From assembly GCA_964515335.1 (NCBI GenBank), contig CAZETS010000018.1, forward strand, positions 1-64,000: DNA of 64,000 bases. The letters run 5' to 3'. Below, piece after piece: positions 56,695-64,000 of this stretch (the first letter of the stretch is position 1; the number at the start of each line of letters is the position of its first letter). The DNA comes from TMED88 sp964515335. Its GTDB lineage: Bacteria; Myxococcota_A; UBA9160; UBA4427. The position numbers and the translations under genes were made by a program. The notes under the pieces were generated by a model. The model was not told the origin of the DNA. It made no database searches and saw only the letters and a program-made list of their open reading frames with translations.

Positions 56695-56770
56695 GTCCCC
56701 ATCGTCTAGTTGGTCAGGACACCAGCCTTTCAAGCTGGCGACACGGGTTCGAATCCCGTTGGGGATGCCA
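56695..56770 (+). tRNA. tRNA-Glu (anticodon TTC)
   Basis: A 76-base cloverleaf with encoded CCA. Acceptor GTCCCCA pairs with TGGGGAT (G1:U72 wobble at the top), anticodon arm CCAGC-CTTTCAA-GCTGG presents TTC, and the T arm has CGGG-TTCGAAT-CCCG. Discriminator G. CATACT near 56670 is a possible -10. No integrase or duplicated 3' end is nearby, so there is no sign of an attachment site. Confidence 0.97.
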
Positions 56771-56849
56771 TCCCCCGGACGCGTCGCGGGATACCTGCCG
56801 GGCGCCCGTCTGTGGTCGATGCCTCTCGGCTGGGGGGTGCGGCGCGCGT

Positions 56850-56855
56850 TATGCT
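56850..56855 (+). promoter_or_regulatory. -10-like TATGCT, predicted leaderless miaE start
   Basis: TATGCT is followed by CCGGCGCC and the GTG start at 56864: an 8-base gap and no Shine-Dalgarno sequence. Confidence 0.5.
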
Positions 56856-56863
56856 CCGGCGCC

Positions 56864-57439
56864 GTGCTGAGCCTCGCTTTGCAGACAGACCCCGCGTGGG
56901 TGCAGCGCGTGGCCCCCCACGTCGACGAGCTGCTCGTCGACCACGCCCACTGCGAGAAGAAGGCGGCGGGCGCGGCCATCAAGCTGCTGTTCGCCTATCC
57001 CCACCACCGCTTCCTCCAGGAGCCGCTCGCCCGGCTGGCCCGCGAAGAGCTCACGCACTTCGAACGCGTGCTGGCGCTGCTCGATCGGCGTGGCATCACC
57101 TATCGCAGCCTGCCGCCGAGCCCCTACGGGGCCCGCCTGCACGCCCACGTGCGCCGCGACGAGCCCGGCCGCGCGATCGACGTGCTGCTGGTGGCGGCGC
57201 TCATCGAGGCGCGCAGCTGCGAGCGCATGCGGGTGCTGTCCGAGCACCTGCCCGACCCCGAACTCGCGAAGCTCTTCGGCGATCTGCTGGCCGAGGAGGC
57301 GCGTCATCACGGTGTCTACCTCGAGCTGGCCATGCGCCTCGCCGACGCGGGCGGGGTGCGCGAGCGGCTCGCCGAGCTGGCCGACGTCGAGGCCGCGATC
57401 CTGCGCGATCCGCCGCCGTTTCCGAGGTTGCACACGTGA
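56864..57439 (+). CDS. miaE: tRNA-(ms2io6A)-hydroxylase MiaE
   Basis: A 191-residue diiron monooxygenase that hydroxylates ms2i6A at position 37 of tRNAs reading U-starting codons. From the GTG at 56864 it begins LSLALQTDPAWVQRVAPHVDELLVDHAHCEKKAAGAAIKLLF, the MiaE N-terminus; iron ligands are in HAHCEKKAA, LAREELTHFERVL, IEARSCERM and LAEEARHHGVYL. An upstream ATG (56819) would add residues without homology. It needs O2, indicating aerobic growth. It starts 94 bases after tRNA-Glu, which is not a substrate. Overlaps the next gene by 4 bases. Confidence 0.9.
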   Translation: MLSLALQTDPAWVQRVAPHVDELLVDHAHCEKKAAGAAIKLLFAYPHHRFLQEPLARLAREELTHFERVLALLDRRGITYRSLPPSPYGARLHAHVRRDEPGRAIDVLLVAALIEARSCERMRVLSEHLPDPELAKLFGDLLAEEARHHGVYLELAMRLADAGGVRERLAELADVEAAILRDPPPFPRLHT

Positions 57440-58254
57440 CGCGCCGGCTCGTGGTGGGCGGCATCGAGATCGCATTCGAGGACCTGGGCGATCCCGCCGC
57501 GCGTCCGCTCGTGCTGGTGCACGGATTCACGGGGCATCGCGACGACTTCGTGAACGTGCGCGATGCGCTCGCGACGCGGCGCCGGGTGCTCGTCCCGGAC
57601 CTGCGTGGTCACGGCGACTCGGGCCGCAGCGCCCGGCCCGAGGATTACACGTTCGAGGCCGCCGTGGGCGACCTGCTCGGCCTGCTCGATGCGCTCGACG
57701 TGGATCGCTGCGATCTGCTCGGCCACTCGATGGGTGGCATGGTGGCCCTGCACTTCGCGCTCGCGCACCCCGAGCGCGTGGCTTCGTTCGTGGCGATGAA
57801 CACTTCCCCCGAGCCCACCGCCGGCATGCTGTCCGGCGGGCTCGAGAAGGCCGCGAGCATCGCGCTCGAGGCGGGCATGGCGGTCCTGCAGGAGAAGGCC
57901 GAGCAGGCCGCCCGGCGCACGCCGGATCCGGTGATCGAGGGCTGGTCCGACCGCTACTGGACCCACCACCGTCGCCGCTTCCTGGCGATGGAGCCCGCCG
58001 CCTACGCGGGCTTCGGGGTCGCCATGACCTCGCAGTCCGCGGTCACCTCACGGTTGGGCGAGATCCGCGCGCCGGCGCTGGTGATCGTCGGCGACGCCGA
58101 CGCGGACTTCCTGCCCGGGGCCGCGCTCCTCGAGTCGGGACTCGCCGCCGCCCGCCGTGTGACGCTGAGTGGCGCCGGCCATCATCCTCACGAGGAGAGC
58201 CGCGAAGCCTGGCTCGCCGCGCTCGAGGAGCACCTGGCCGAGCACGGCGCCTGA
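57436..58254 (+). CDS. Alpha/beta hydrolase
   Basis: A 272-residue alpha/beta hydrolase from a GTG overlapping the miaE stop. The oxyanion motif is LVLVHGFTGHRDDF, the strand VLVPDLRGHGDSGRS, the nucleophile elbow DLLGHSMGGMVAL (Ser), the acid VIVGDADADFLP and the histidine LSGAGHHPHEE. Complete triad, cytoplasmic. The family covers esterases, lactonases and C-C hydrolases; the substrate is unknown. Its stop is close to a relic of another hydrolase on the opposite strand. Confidence 0.9.
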   Translation: MTRRLVVGGIEIAFEDLGDPAARPLVLVHGFTGHRDDFVNVRDALATRRRVLVPDLRGHGDSGRSARPEDYTFEAAVGDLLGLLDALDVDRCDLLGHSMGGMVALHFALAHPERVASFVAMNTSPEPTAGMLSGGLEKAASIALEAGMAVLQEKAEQAARRTPDPVIEGWSDRYWTHHRRRFLAMEPAAYAGFGVAMTSQSAVTSRLGEIRAPALVIVGDADADFLPGAALLESGLAAARRVTLSGAGHHPHEESREAWLAALEEHLAEHGA

Positions 58255-58337
58255 TCCGCGGCGAGGAAGGCGTCGATCAGGCGGGCCAGCTCGCCGGCCG
58301 CGTCCAGCATGATCGAGTGCCCGGCCGCGCCTACGAG
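58251..58337 (-). pseudogene. C-terminal relic of an alpha/beta hydrolase
   Basis: On the minus strand, directly after the aminotransferase stop in a different frame, the bases encode LVGAAGHSIMLDAAGEL followed by ARLIDAFLAADQ, the catalytic-histidine tail seen at the end of many alpha/beta hydrolases. No start or body is present; the body position is occupied by the aminotransferase gene. A fragment of ~28 codons left by deletion or replacement is the simplest reading. Confidence 0.5.
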
Positions 58338-59464
58338 TCGATCTCGTCGGTGAGGGCGCCGACCAGTTCGTCGACGGCACTCGCCCGTGCGTTCTCGCCC
58401 ATCAGTCCGACGCGCCAGACTTCACCGGCCAGCGCGCCGAGGCCCCCGCCCACCTCGATGTCGTGGCGCTCGAGCAGGCGTCGGCGTACGGCGGCCTCGC
58501 CGGCCTCGCGCACCCGCTCGGGCAAGCGCAGCGTGGTCAGCATGGGCAGCCGGTGATCCTCGCCGACGAGCGGCTCGAAGCCGAGCGGGGCGACGCCCTC
58601 GATCAACGCACGGGAGGCCTCGCGGTGTCGCGCAGCGCGCTTCTCCATGCCTTCCTCGGCGACGATCCGCAGGCCCTCGGCGAGACCATAGATGGCGCTG
58701 ATCGGCGCCGTGTGGTGGTAGGCGCGCTCGCCGCCGTAGTAGCCGTCGAGCAGCGTGACGTCGAGGTACCAGCTCTGCACCTTGGCGGTGCGTGCGCGCA
58801 CCCGCGCGAGGGCGCGCTCGGAGAAGCTCACCGGCGAGAGGCCCGGGGGACACGACAGGCACTTCTGCGTGCCGCTGTAGACCGCGTCGATCCCCCACTC
58901 GTCGATCGCGACCGGCAGTCCGGCGAGCGACGTCACGCAGTCGAGCACCACGCAGGCGCCCGCCTCGCGGGCCGCGCGCGCGATCGCCTCGGGGCGCTGG
59001 TGGACGCCCGTCGAGGTCTCGGCGTGGACGAAAGATACGACCGCCGGCGACTCGCGGCGGATCGTCTCGATCATCCGCTGCTCGTCGAGCGGCTCGCCCC
59101 AGGGCGCCTCCACCCTCACCACGCGGGCGCCGGCGCGTTCGGCCACCTCCGCCATGCGGCCACCGAACACGCCGTTGATGCCGGCGACCAGCTTGTCGCC
59201 GGGCTCGAGGAGGTTGACCAGGCACGCCTCCATGCCGGCGCTGCCCGTCGCGGACAACGGAAGGGTGAAGCGGTTGCGCGTGCCGAACAGCTCGCGCAGC
59301 GACTGCTGGACAGCGTCGAGCAGCTCGAGGAAGAGCGGGTCGAGGTGGCCGAGCAGGGGTTGCGAGAGCGCTTCGAGGACGCGCGGACTCACGTTCGAGG
59401 GGCCCGGACCGAGTAGCAGCCGTCGAGGCAGGGGCGCGGCGGGGGGCGCGTGGAAATCCGACAT
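58331..59464 (-). CDS. Class V aminotransferase (alanine/serine-glyoxylate type)
   Basis: A 377-residue PLP enzyme. LLLGPGPSNVSPRVLEALSQPLLGHLDP is the family N-terminus; LPLSATGSAGMEACLVNLLEPGDK forms the PLP phosphate site; VVLDCVTSLAGLPVAIDEWGIDAVYSGTQKCLSCPPGLSPVSF contains the Schiff-base Lys in TQK. This matches alanine-glyoxylate or serine-pyruvate aminotransferases. Substrate preference is not visible. TAGGAT ends 6 bases before the ATG and can act both as a -10 and as a weak ribosome site (AGGA). Confidence 0.92.
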   Translation of the reverse strand: MSDFHAPPAAPLPRRLLLGPGPSNVSPRVLEALSQPLLGHLDPLFLELLDAVQQSLRELFGTRNRFTLPLSATGSAGMEACLVNLLEPGDKLVAGINGVFGGRMAEVAERAGARVVRVEAPWGEPLDEQRMIETIRRESPAVVSFVHAETSTGVHQRPEAIARAAREAGACVVLDCVTSLAGLPVAIDEWGIDAVYSGTQKCLSCPPGLSPVSFSERALARVRARTAKVQSWYLDVTLLDGYYGGERAYHHTAPISAIYGLAEGLRIVAEEGMEKRAARHREASRALIEGVAPLGFEPLVGEDHRLPMLTTLRLPERVREAGEAAVRRRLLERHDIEVGGGLGALAGEVWRVGLMGENARASAVDELVGALTDEIDS

Positions 59465-59470
59465 GTGGCG

Positions 59471-59476
59471 ATCCTA
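59471..59476 (-). promoter_or_regulatory. -10-like TAGGAT before the aminotransferase
   Basis: Minus-strand TAGGAT lies 6 bases from the ATG at 59464 (CGCCAC between). The AGGA within it also resembles a Shine-Dalgarno core, so this case is ambiguous. Confidence 0.4.
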
Positions 59477-59508
59477 GCAGCGCGCACTCGGCCGAGGCGG
59501 GGCACTGC

Positions 59509-59514
59509 TAGCCT
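59509..59514 (+). promoter_or_regulatory. -10-like TAGCCT, predicted leaderless start
   Basis: TAGCCT lies 6 bases before the ATG at 59521 (CGCCGC between), without a Shine-Dalgarno sequence. It is back-to-back with the divergent TAGGAT at 59471-59476. Confidence 0.5.
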
Positions 59515-59520
59515 CGCCGC

Positions 59521-59802
59521 ATGGTGTCCAGGAAGCGTGCGGCCCGCACGAAGGCCAGACGCAGTGCGAAGGGCGGAGCCAGGCCGAAGGGCACGCGCGG
59601 TGCGAAGGCGGCGCCGAAGCACGTGTGGTGGATGCTGCCGCTCGGCCTGGCGCTGGCGGCCGGCGCCGCCTGGCTGCTGCTCTCGGCGGGTACCGCGCAG
59701 CCGCCGGCAGTGGCGGGCCCGGGCGGCGAGATCGGCGACGACTCGCGCGAGGCGTTGCGCCGGATCCTCCGCGATGCCGACGATCCGGGAGGCTCGCCAT
59801 GA
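59521..59802 (+). CDS. Small single-pass membrane protein with basic N-terminus
   Basis: A 93-residue protein: ~33 strongly basic residues (VSRKRAARTKARRSAKGGARPKGTRGAK), one membrane segment (VWWMLPLGLALAAGAAWLLLSAG) and a short acidic tail ending in REALRRILRDADDPGGSP. The basic N-terminus should stay cytoplasmic. Related small proteins in front of dgt are not known to me; function unknown. Its TGA overlaps the dgt ATG (ATGA), so the two are coupled. Confidence 0.65.
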   Translation: MVSRKRAARTKARRSAKGGARPKGTRGAKAAPKHVWWMLPLGLALAAGAAWLLLSAGTAQPPAVAGPGGEIGDDSREALRRILRDADDPGGSP

Positions 59803-60977
59803 GCGAGGCCCCGGCCGCCGGGCTGCTCGATCGCGCGCAGCGCGAGCGCGACGAGCTGCGCATGCTCGCGCCGGTGGCCTGCTGCAGCGCGCGCTCGCGC
59901 GGTCGGCTGCAGGCGGAGACCGAGCATCCGATCCGCACCGCCTACCAACGCGACCGCGACCGTATCGTGCACTCGACGGCGTTTCGCAGGCTCCAGTACA
60001 AGACGCAGGTCTTCGTCTATCACGAGGGCGACCACTACCGGAACCGGCTCACCCACACGATCGAGGGCGCCCAGGTCGCGCGCACCATCGCTCGCGCGCT
60101 GCGCCTCAACGAGGACCTCGCCGAGGCGATCGCGCTCGCCCACGACCTCGGTCACACGCCCTTCGGTCACGCCGGCGAGCGGGTGCTGGCCGAGATGCTC
60201 TCGGGCGACGGCGGCTTCGATCACAACCGCCAGAGTCTGCGGGTCGTCGATCTGCTCGAGCAGCGCGCCCCGGGCCGCCCGGGCCTGAACCTCACCGACG
60301 AGACGCGAGAGGGCATCCTCAAGCACGGCTGTCACTGGACGCATCCGGTGCGGCTGCCGGATCTGCTGGCCAGCCGCCCCCTCGAGGCCCAGGTGGCGGA
60401 CGCCGCCGACGAGATCGCCTACGTGAACCACGACCTCGACGACGCGCTGCGTGCCGGAGTGATGGAGTACGAGGTGCTCGGAGAGCTGCCCCTGGTCGAC
60501 GAAGTGAAGCGCGAGGTCGAGGACTCGCTCGGCGACGCCCCCGAACCGGTGCGCCGCTCGCGTGTCATCGCCGCCCTGATCGACCGGCTGGTGAGCGACC
60601 TGATGCGCTGCACCGCCGAGCGGCTGGCCGCTCCCGGACTCGAGTCGCCGGACGCGGTGCGGCGGCACGAGGGCAAGCTCGTCGGCCTGTCGCGCGACAT
60701 CGATCAGGCGCGCCGCAGCCTCAAGTCGTTCCTCTTCGAGCGCTTCTACAACCATCCCCGGGTGACGCGCACCACCCGCAAGGCCGAGCGGATCGTCGAA
60801 GACCTGTTCCGGGTATTCGCCAGGGACCCGGGGCTGTTGCCGCCTTCGGTGCAGGCCCGCTTCGACCGGGAGGGCGAGCGTCGCGCGATCGCCGACTACG
60901 TGGCCGGCATGACGGATCGCTTTGCGGTGGCCGAGCATCGAAAGCTTCTCGATCCGCACGAGGAAATCAGCCTATGA
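59799..60977 (+). CDS. dgt: Deoxyguanosinetriphosphate triphosphohydrolase-like protein
   Basis: A 392-residue HD-domain dNTPase. AYQRDRDRIVHSTAFRRLQYKTQVF, RNRLTHTIEGAQVARTIARAL (first His), AHDLGHTPFGHAGERVLAEML (HD) and VADAADEIAYVNHDLDDALRAG (last Asp) mark the metal site. It hydrolyses dGTP or other dNTPs to the nucleoside and triphosphate, controlling dNTP pools. The length fits the deoxyguanosinetriphosphate triphosphohydrolase-like (type 2) group. Confidence 0.93.
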   Translation: MSEAPAAGLLDRAQRERDELRMLAPVACCSARSRGRLQAETEHPIRTAYQRDRDRIVHSTAFRRLQYKTQVFVYHEGDHYRNRLTHTIEGAQVARTIARALRLNEDLAEAIALAHDLGHTPFGHAGERVLAEMLSGDGGFDHNRQSLRVVDLLEQRAPGRPGLNLTDETREGILKHGCHWTHPVRLPDLLASRPLEAQVADAADEIAYVNHDLDDALRAGVMEYEVLGELPLVDEVKREVEDSLGDAPEPVRRSRVIAALIDRLVSDLMRCTAERLAAPGLESPDAVRRHEGKLVGLSRDIDQARRSLKSFLFERFYNHPRVTRTTRKAERIVEDLFRVFARDPGLLPPSVQARFDREGERRAIADYVAGMTDRFAVAEHRKLLDPHEEISL

Positions 60978-61152
60978 GGCTGTCTGCGATGAGGAAACAG
61001 CCGGGTGGATGTGGACACGGGCAAGCCGGGGCGCGTCGAGTATCTTCCCGGCCGTCTACGCCGCGGTCCGCTGGGGGGCGATCCGCGTTGCGCCACCGTC
61101 CCGCACCGGGCCGGTCCACCCGGGCCCGAGCGGCCCAACCGGAACAGCTTCG

Positions 61153-62334
61153 ATGAGTCTTCCCGAGCGCCTCGAGCAGGCCGCCCTCGCGCTGCCCGAT
61201 GACGCCGATGCGATCCGCCCCGCCAACGGTGATCCCCACCAACTGCTCGCCGGCCTCGACGCCGAGGCGGCGGAGCGGGTGCTGGCCTGGCTGCTTGCCC
61301 ACTCGCCCGACGAGGCCGCCTTACTGGCGGGCGCCTGGCTCGACGAGCCCGAAGGCCCGGCGGTGCTCGCCCGCATCGACGAGGCCGATCTCCCGAAGGC
61401 CGGCCGCAAGGCCCTGCGCCGCGTGCTGCACGGCGCGCGATCGCGCGGGATCGAGATCGCGTCCGGTGCCCGCTCGGTCACCAAGGTGGCGCGTCTGCCG
61501 GATCTCGATCAGGAGATCTCGGCGGGCTACGTGTCGCCCCTCGATCCGCGCGGCAGCCGCCTGGTCTACCTCGTCGAGTCGTCGCCGTCGGGCGGGGCGC
61601 GGGTGTTCGAGACGCTGCTCGACGACGACCGCGGCATCGTCGACTTCCAGGTCTACCGCGCGGGCCGGCGCCAGGTGCGCGACTTCGTGCGCGACGTGAC
61701 GCGGCGCAAGGGCGGCTTCGCGGCCGTCGAGGCCGAGCCGCACGCAGTGCGTGCGCTGGTGGCGCGCACCGTAGAGCGACACCCGGCCGAGCGCCCGTTT
61801 CCGAAGTCCTTTGGCGAGTGGAGATCGCGGCTCGCCAGGACGGCGGACGATTCGGCCACCCCGGGCGAGCAGGTGCGCGCGGCATTGGGCGAAGGCGCAA
61901 CCGAGTCGGCCGCGAGCGAGCGTCTCGCCGAGGCGGTGCGTGCCCGTGACATCGGCCCCTGGCCGCCGCCGCCCGCGGTCCTCGAGGAGACGGTGAGCGA
62001 ACTGCGGACGCGCGCCAAGGAGGCGGGCGACGCAGCGGAGGCCGAGCTGCCCGAGTGGGCGCGTGAGGCCGTGCGGCCGCTCTACGTGGGCGAGCACGCG
62101 GGCCGCCAGGCGGAGCGGTTCGAGGAGTGCGCGTACGTGTACTGGCGACGCGCGGATGAAGAGCTGGCCAAGGCGTGCCTGGCCGCGGCCGACGCTCTGC
62201 GGGCCGGCCAGGGCGCCGACGTGCCCGCAGTGACGGCGCTCGCCGACGGCGTGGCCGAGGCACTGTCCAGCGATCTGAAACAGAGCCCGGGAGTCGGCGG
62301 CGAGCCCGCCGCCGACGAGGATGTGAACGCATGA
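61153..62334 (+). CDS. Conserved protein of unknown function (393 aa)
   Basis: Starts at the ATG at 61153; TATCTT near 61037 is a possible -10. Residues ~1-95 are helical and Ala/Asp-rich (AAERVLAWLLAHSPDEAALLAGAWLDE); ~95-215 look globular with GYVSPLDPRGSRLVYLVESSPSGGARVFETLLDDDRGIVDFQVYRAGRRQVRDFVRDVTRR; the C-terminal ~180 residues are helical and charged. No signal peptide or known motif. I recall similar uncharacterised proteins from deltaproteobacteria, but no function. It overlaps the next gene by 4 bases (ATGA). Confidence 0.6.
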   Translation: MSLPERLEQAALALPDDADAIRPANGDPHQLLAGLDAEAAERVLAWLLAHSPDEAALLAGAWLDEPEGPAVLARIDEADLPKAGRKALRRVLHGARSRGIEIASGARSVTKVARLPDLDQEISAGYVSPLDPRGSRLVYLVESSPSGGARVFETLLDDDRGIVDFQVYRAGRRQVRDFVRDVTRRKGGFAAVEAEPHAVRALVARTVERHPAERPFPKSFGEWRSRLARTADDSATPGEQVRAALGEGATESAASERLAEAVRARDIGPWPPPPAVLEETVSELRTRAKEAGDAAEAELPEWAREAVRPLYVGEHAGRQAERFEECAYVYWRRADEELAKACLAAADALRAGQGADVPAVTALADGVAEALSSDLKQSPGVGGEPAADEDVNA

Positions 62335-64000
62335 GAAGGTTTGCGAGAAGACGCCGCGGTGGCAGTACTGGGCGCGGCGATGGCCCCAATCCCCTGGACG
62401 CCGGGCGCTGGCTTGGCCGCGTCTGCGAGGCCAGCCTCGTCGAGGCCGAGTCCCTCGTCCCGCTCGTCCACGACGACGTGCCCGCGCACCTCGCGGTGGT
62501 CGGCCGGCCGGAGGGCGAGGCGGGCTCCCAGCTGGTCGTCGCGGTTTCGCCGCGTTCGGCGGGTGACGCGCTGCTGGCCGGGCTGGCCACCGGTGCGCGA
62601 CTCGCGGCCGAGGAGGGCTTCACGGGCACGGTGAGCGTGATTGCTCCGGAGTGGACGCTGGCGGCCCGGCGCCGACTCGGGCTGGTGCGCGCCGAGCTGC
62701 CCTACACGCTGCGTGCGCTCGCCGCACCGGCGCTGGCCGAGCGCGAGCTTGCCGTCGAGTCCGAGGCGGCCGTCGAGCCGAGCGTGCTGCGAGTCGGGCA
62801 GGTCGCCGCCCAGCTCGGCGACCCGGTGGCGCGCGGACTCTTCGAGCGGGCCGTGGCGGCGCTTTCGGGGCTGGCGGTCAAGCACGGGGGTACGCTGCGT
62901 GCGACGCCGCGCAGCATCGAGCTGGTCGTGCTGGCTCGGCGGGTCGCCGAGCTGCGCGCAGACGGCAGCGCCATCTCCCTCGTCACCCTGCACCCGCAGC
63001 GGAGTGCGGCGACGCTGTCGCCGGAAGGTCTGGCCGGCGCACTGGACGCGCTCGAGGGTCAGATCCGTCGGCGCCTCAACGATCGTCGCGTGCGCGACGG
63101 CGAAGAGGGCATGCGGGCGCGCCTGCTGCCTGTGCTCGCCGAGGCCTGCTCGCTGCGCGACACCGTGGCCTGGCCCGTGGGCGGCTCGGATCACGATGAC
63201 GTGGACGTGGTCGGCGTGGACGCCGAGGGCAGGGCGGTGGTCGCCGCGGCCCGGCAGACCGTGAGCCTCTCGGGGCTCGGCACGTTCATCGACGCCGTGC
63301 AGGCCCTGCGGCTGAGCCTGCCGACGGTGTTGGCCGGCGCCGCACCGCCGGTGCGCACGGAGGCGCCGCGGCTGGTGGTTGCCGGCGAGGCCTTCGCTTC
63401 CGGGGCGGTCCACGCGCTCTCGGCCATCGCGCTCGCCCACGAGCTGTTCGAGATCCGCCCGGACCGCGATCACGGCCTGACGGTCGCTTCGATCGGCGCC
63501 GAGGAGGCGATGCGCTCGCTGCGCGACCGACCGGCGTGGCGACGCCGCGGGCGCGGCGCCCGGCGAGACGAGGCCGAAGCCGGGGCTGAAGCAGACAAAG
63601 CGGAGGAGGCGGAGAGCGAGGCCCCGGGCGGGTCCGCCGAAGCCGAAGGAACGAGCGGCCGCGAAGGAGGTGGCCGCGAAGGAAGCGGTCGAGAAGCAGG
63701 CGGGCGCGGACGGTCGCGGCGCCGGCGCAGAGGTGGGCGGGGCCGCGAGGCTGCCCGTCCCGCAGGCGAGGCCGAGGCCCCGTCGCGCGACAGTGAAGCA
63801 GAGACGCCCGAGGAGGGCGGCAGCGAGCAGCCGCGCTTCGAGGAGCTGTCGCTGTTCGATCTCGAGGACGCAGGCGACGAGGCGGCCGAGGAGGCGAGCG
63901 CTCGGGGACGACGGCCTCGCGGTCGCGGCGCACGACGCGGTCGCCGGAAGGCCGAAGGCGAGGGGCCGGCGTCCGGGCCAGCCGAGGAGTCGGCGTCCGG
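62331..64000 (+). CDS. Large protein with Arg/Gly-rich and acidic tail, 3'-truncated by window edge
   Basis: From the ATG at 62331 the frame is open to the window end, 556 codons and no stop. Residues 1-15 are basic (RRFARRRRGGSTGR). Residues ~25-400 are a globular domain with alternating helices and sheets, including GTLRATPRSIELVVLARRVAELRADGSAISLVTLHP and ALSAIALAHELFEIRPDRDHGLTVASIG. From ~400 on it is low-complexity: Glu/Ala-rich acidic runs alternate with Arg/Gly boxes (RGRSRRRRRGGRGRE, RGRRPRGRGARRGRRK), like RNA- or DNA-binding disordered tails. No known family recognised. Coupled to the preceding gene. Confidence 0.6.
   Translation, partial: MRRFARRRRGGSTGRGDGPNPLDAGRWLGRVCEASLVEAESLVPLVHDDVPAHLAVVGRPEGEAGSQLVVAVSPRSAGDALLAGLATGARLAAEEGFTGTVSVIAPEWTLAARRRLGLVRAELPYTLRALAAPALAERELAVESEAAVEPSVLRVGQVAAQLGDPVARGLFERAVAALSGLAVKHGGTLRATPRSIELVVLARRVAELRADGSAISLVTLHPQRSAATLSPEGLAGALDALEGQIRRRLNDRRVRDGEEGMRARLLPVLAEACSLRDTVAWPVGGSDHDDVDVVGVDAEGRAVVAAARQTVSLSGLGTFIDAVQALRLSLPTVLAGAAPPVRTEAPRLVVAGEAFASGAVHALSAIALAHELFEIRPDRDHGLTVASIGAEEAMRSLRDRPAWRRRGRGARRDEAEAGAEADKAEEAESEAPGGSAEAEGTSGREGGGREGSGREAGGRGRSRRRRRGGRGREAARPAGEAEAPSRDSEAETPEEGGSEQPRFEELSLFDLEDAGDEAAEEASARGRRPRGRGARRGRRKAEGEGPASGPAEESAS

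Noticed and set aside
56695..56770. tRNA-Glu as an integration site of a mobile element
   Set aside because: There is no integrase gene, no duplicated tRNA 3' end and no composition shift downstream; miaE and metabolic genes follow.

Overview
The window is very GC-rich (roughly 68-70% by eye), densely coded DNA from a Gram-negative bacterium. LPS-export genes (lptC/A/B), a TolC-type outer-membrane protein, SecDF, a bactofilin, a sigma-54/PTS cluster of the deltaproteobacterial kind, paired acyl-CoA dehydrogenases and an exosortase point to a deltaproteobacterial-type lineage (Myxococcota, Desulfobacterota or Binatota-like). This is inference from gene content, not a phylogenetic placement.

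Layout. 1-0.8 kb: 3' part of a transposase. 0.9-8.4 kb: MaoC-type dehydratase, PaaI thioesterase, luciferase-like monooxygenase, a pair of acyl-CoA dehydrogenases, a small exported protein and an ECF-like sigma factor coupled to a small unknown gene. 8.4-14.6 kb: a PQQ dehydrogenase facing a four-gene operon (Na+/solute symporter, CDF metal transporter, two alpha/beta hydrolases) joined by 4-nt start/stop overlaps. 15-19.4 kb: CBS-domain protein, Ser/Thr kinase, and ilvBN with an AT-rich leader. 20-26.7 kb: lptC-lptA-lptB-rpoN-ptsN-hprK-rapZ-EIIA(Man)-HPr, a conserved cell-envelope and PTS-Ntr-like regulatory cluster. 26.8-32.2 kb: metK, SpoIID-like protein, yajC-secD-secF. 32.2-34.6 kb (minus strand): bactofilin and TolC. 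34.7-41.4 kb: ispD-ispF-cysS-uvrB-uvrC. 41.5-46.7 kb: DUF4124/aspartyl protease, an orphan gene behind a good sigma-54 promoter, comEC, and an exosortase with a membrane partner. 46.8-51.8 kb: a truncated TauE/SafE gene, S9 peptidase, MFS transporter, matrixin-like lipoprotein. 51.8-56.6 kb (minus strand): an unusual four-gene signalling cluster (AAA ATPase with a degenerate P-loop, REC-HD-GYP, V4R-STAS, DUF4388-DnaJ-TPR). 56.7-64 kb: tRNA-Glu, miaE, hydrolase, class V aminotransferase, dgt and two large proteins of unknown function, the last running off the right edge.

Two themes cut across the window. First, many monocistronic or first-in-operon genes lack a Shine-Dalgarno sequence and instead carry a TAnnnT hexamer 6-8 nt before the start codon, as expected for leaderless mRNAs; internal operon genes are joined by ATGA/GTGA overlaps. 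Second, octanucleotide tandem arrays lie directly in front of two start codons (positions 3768-3799 and 35933-35988).
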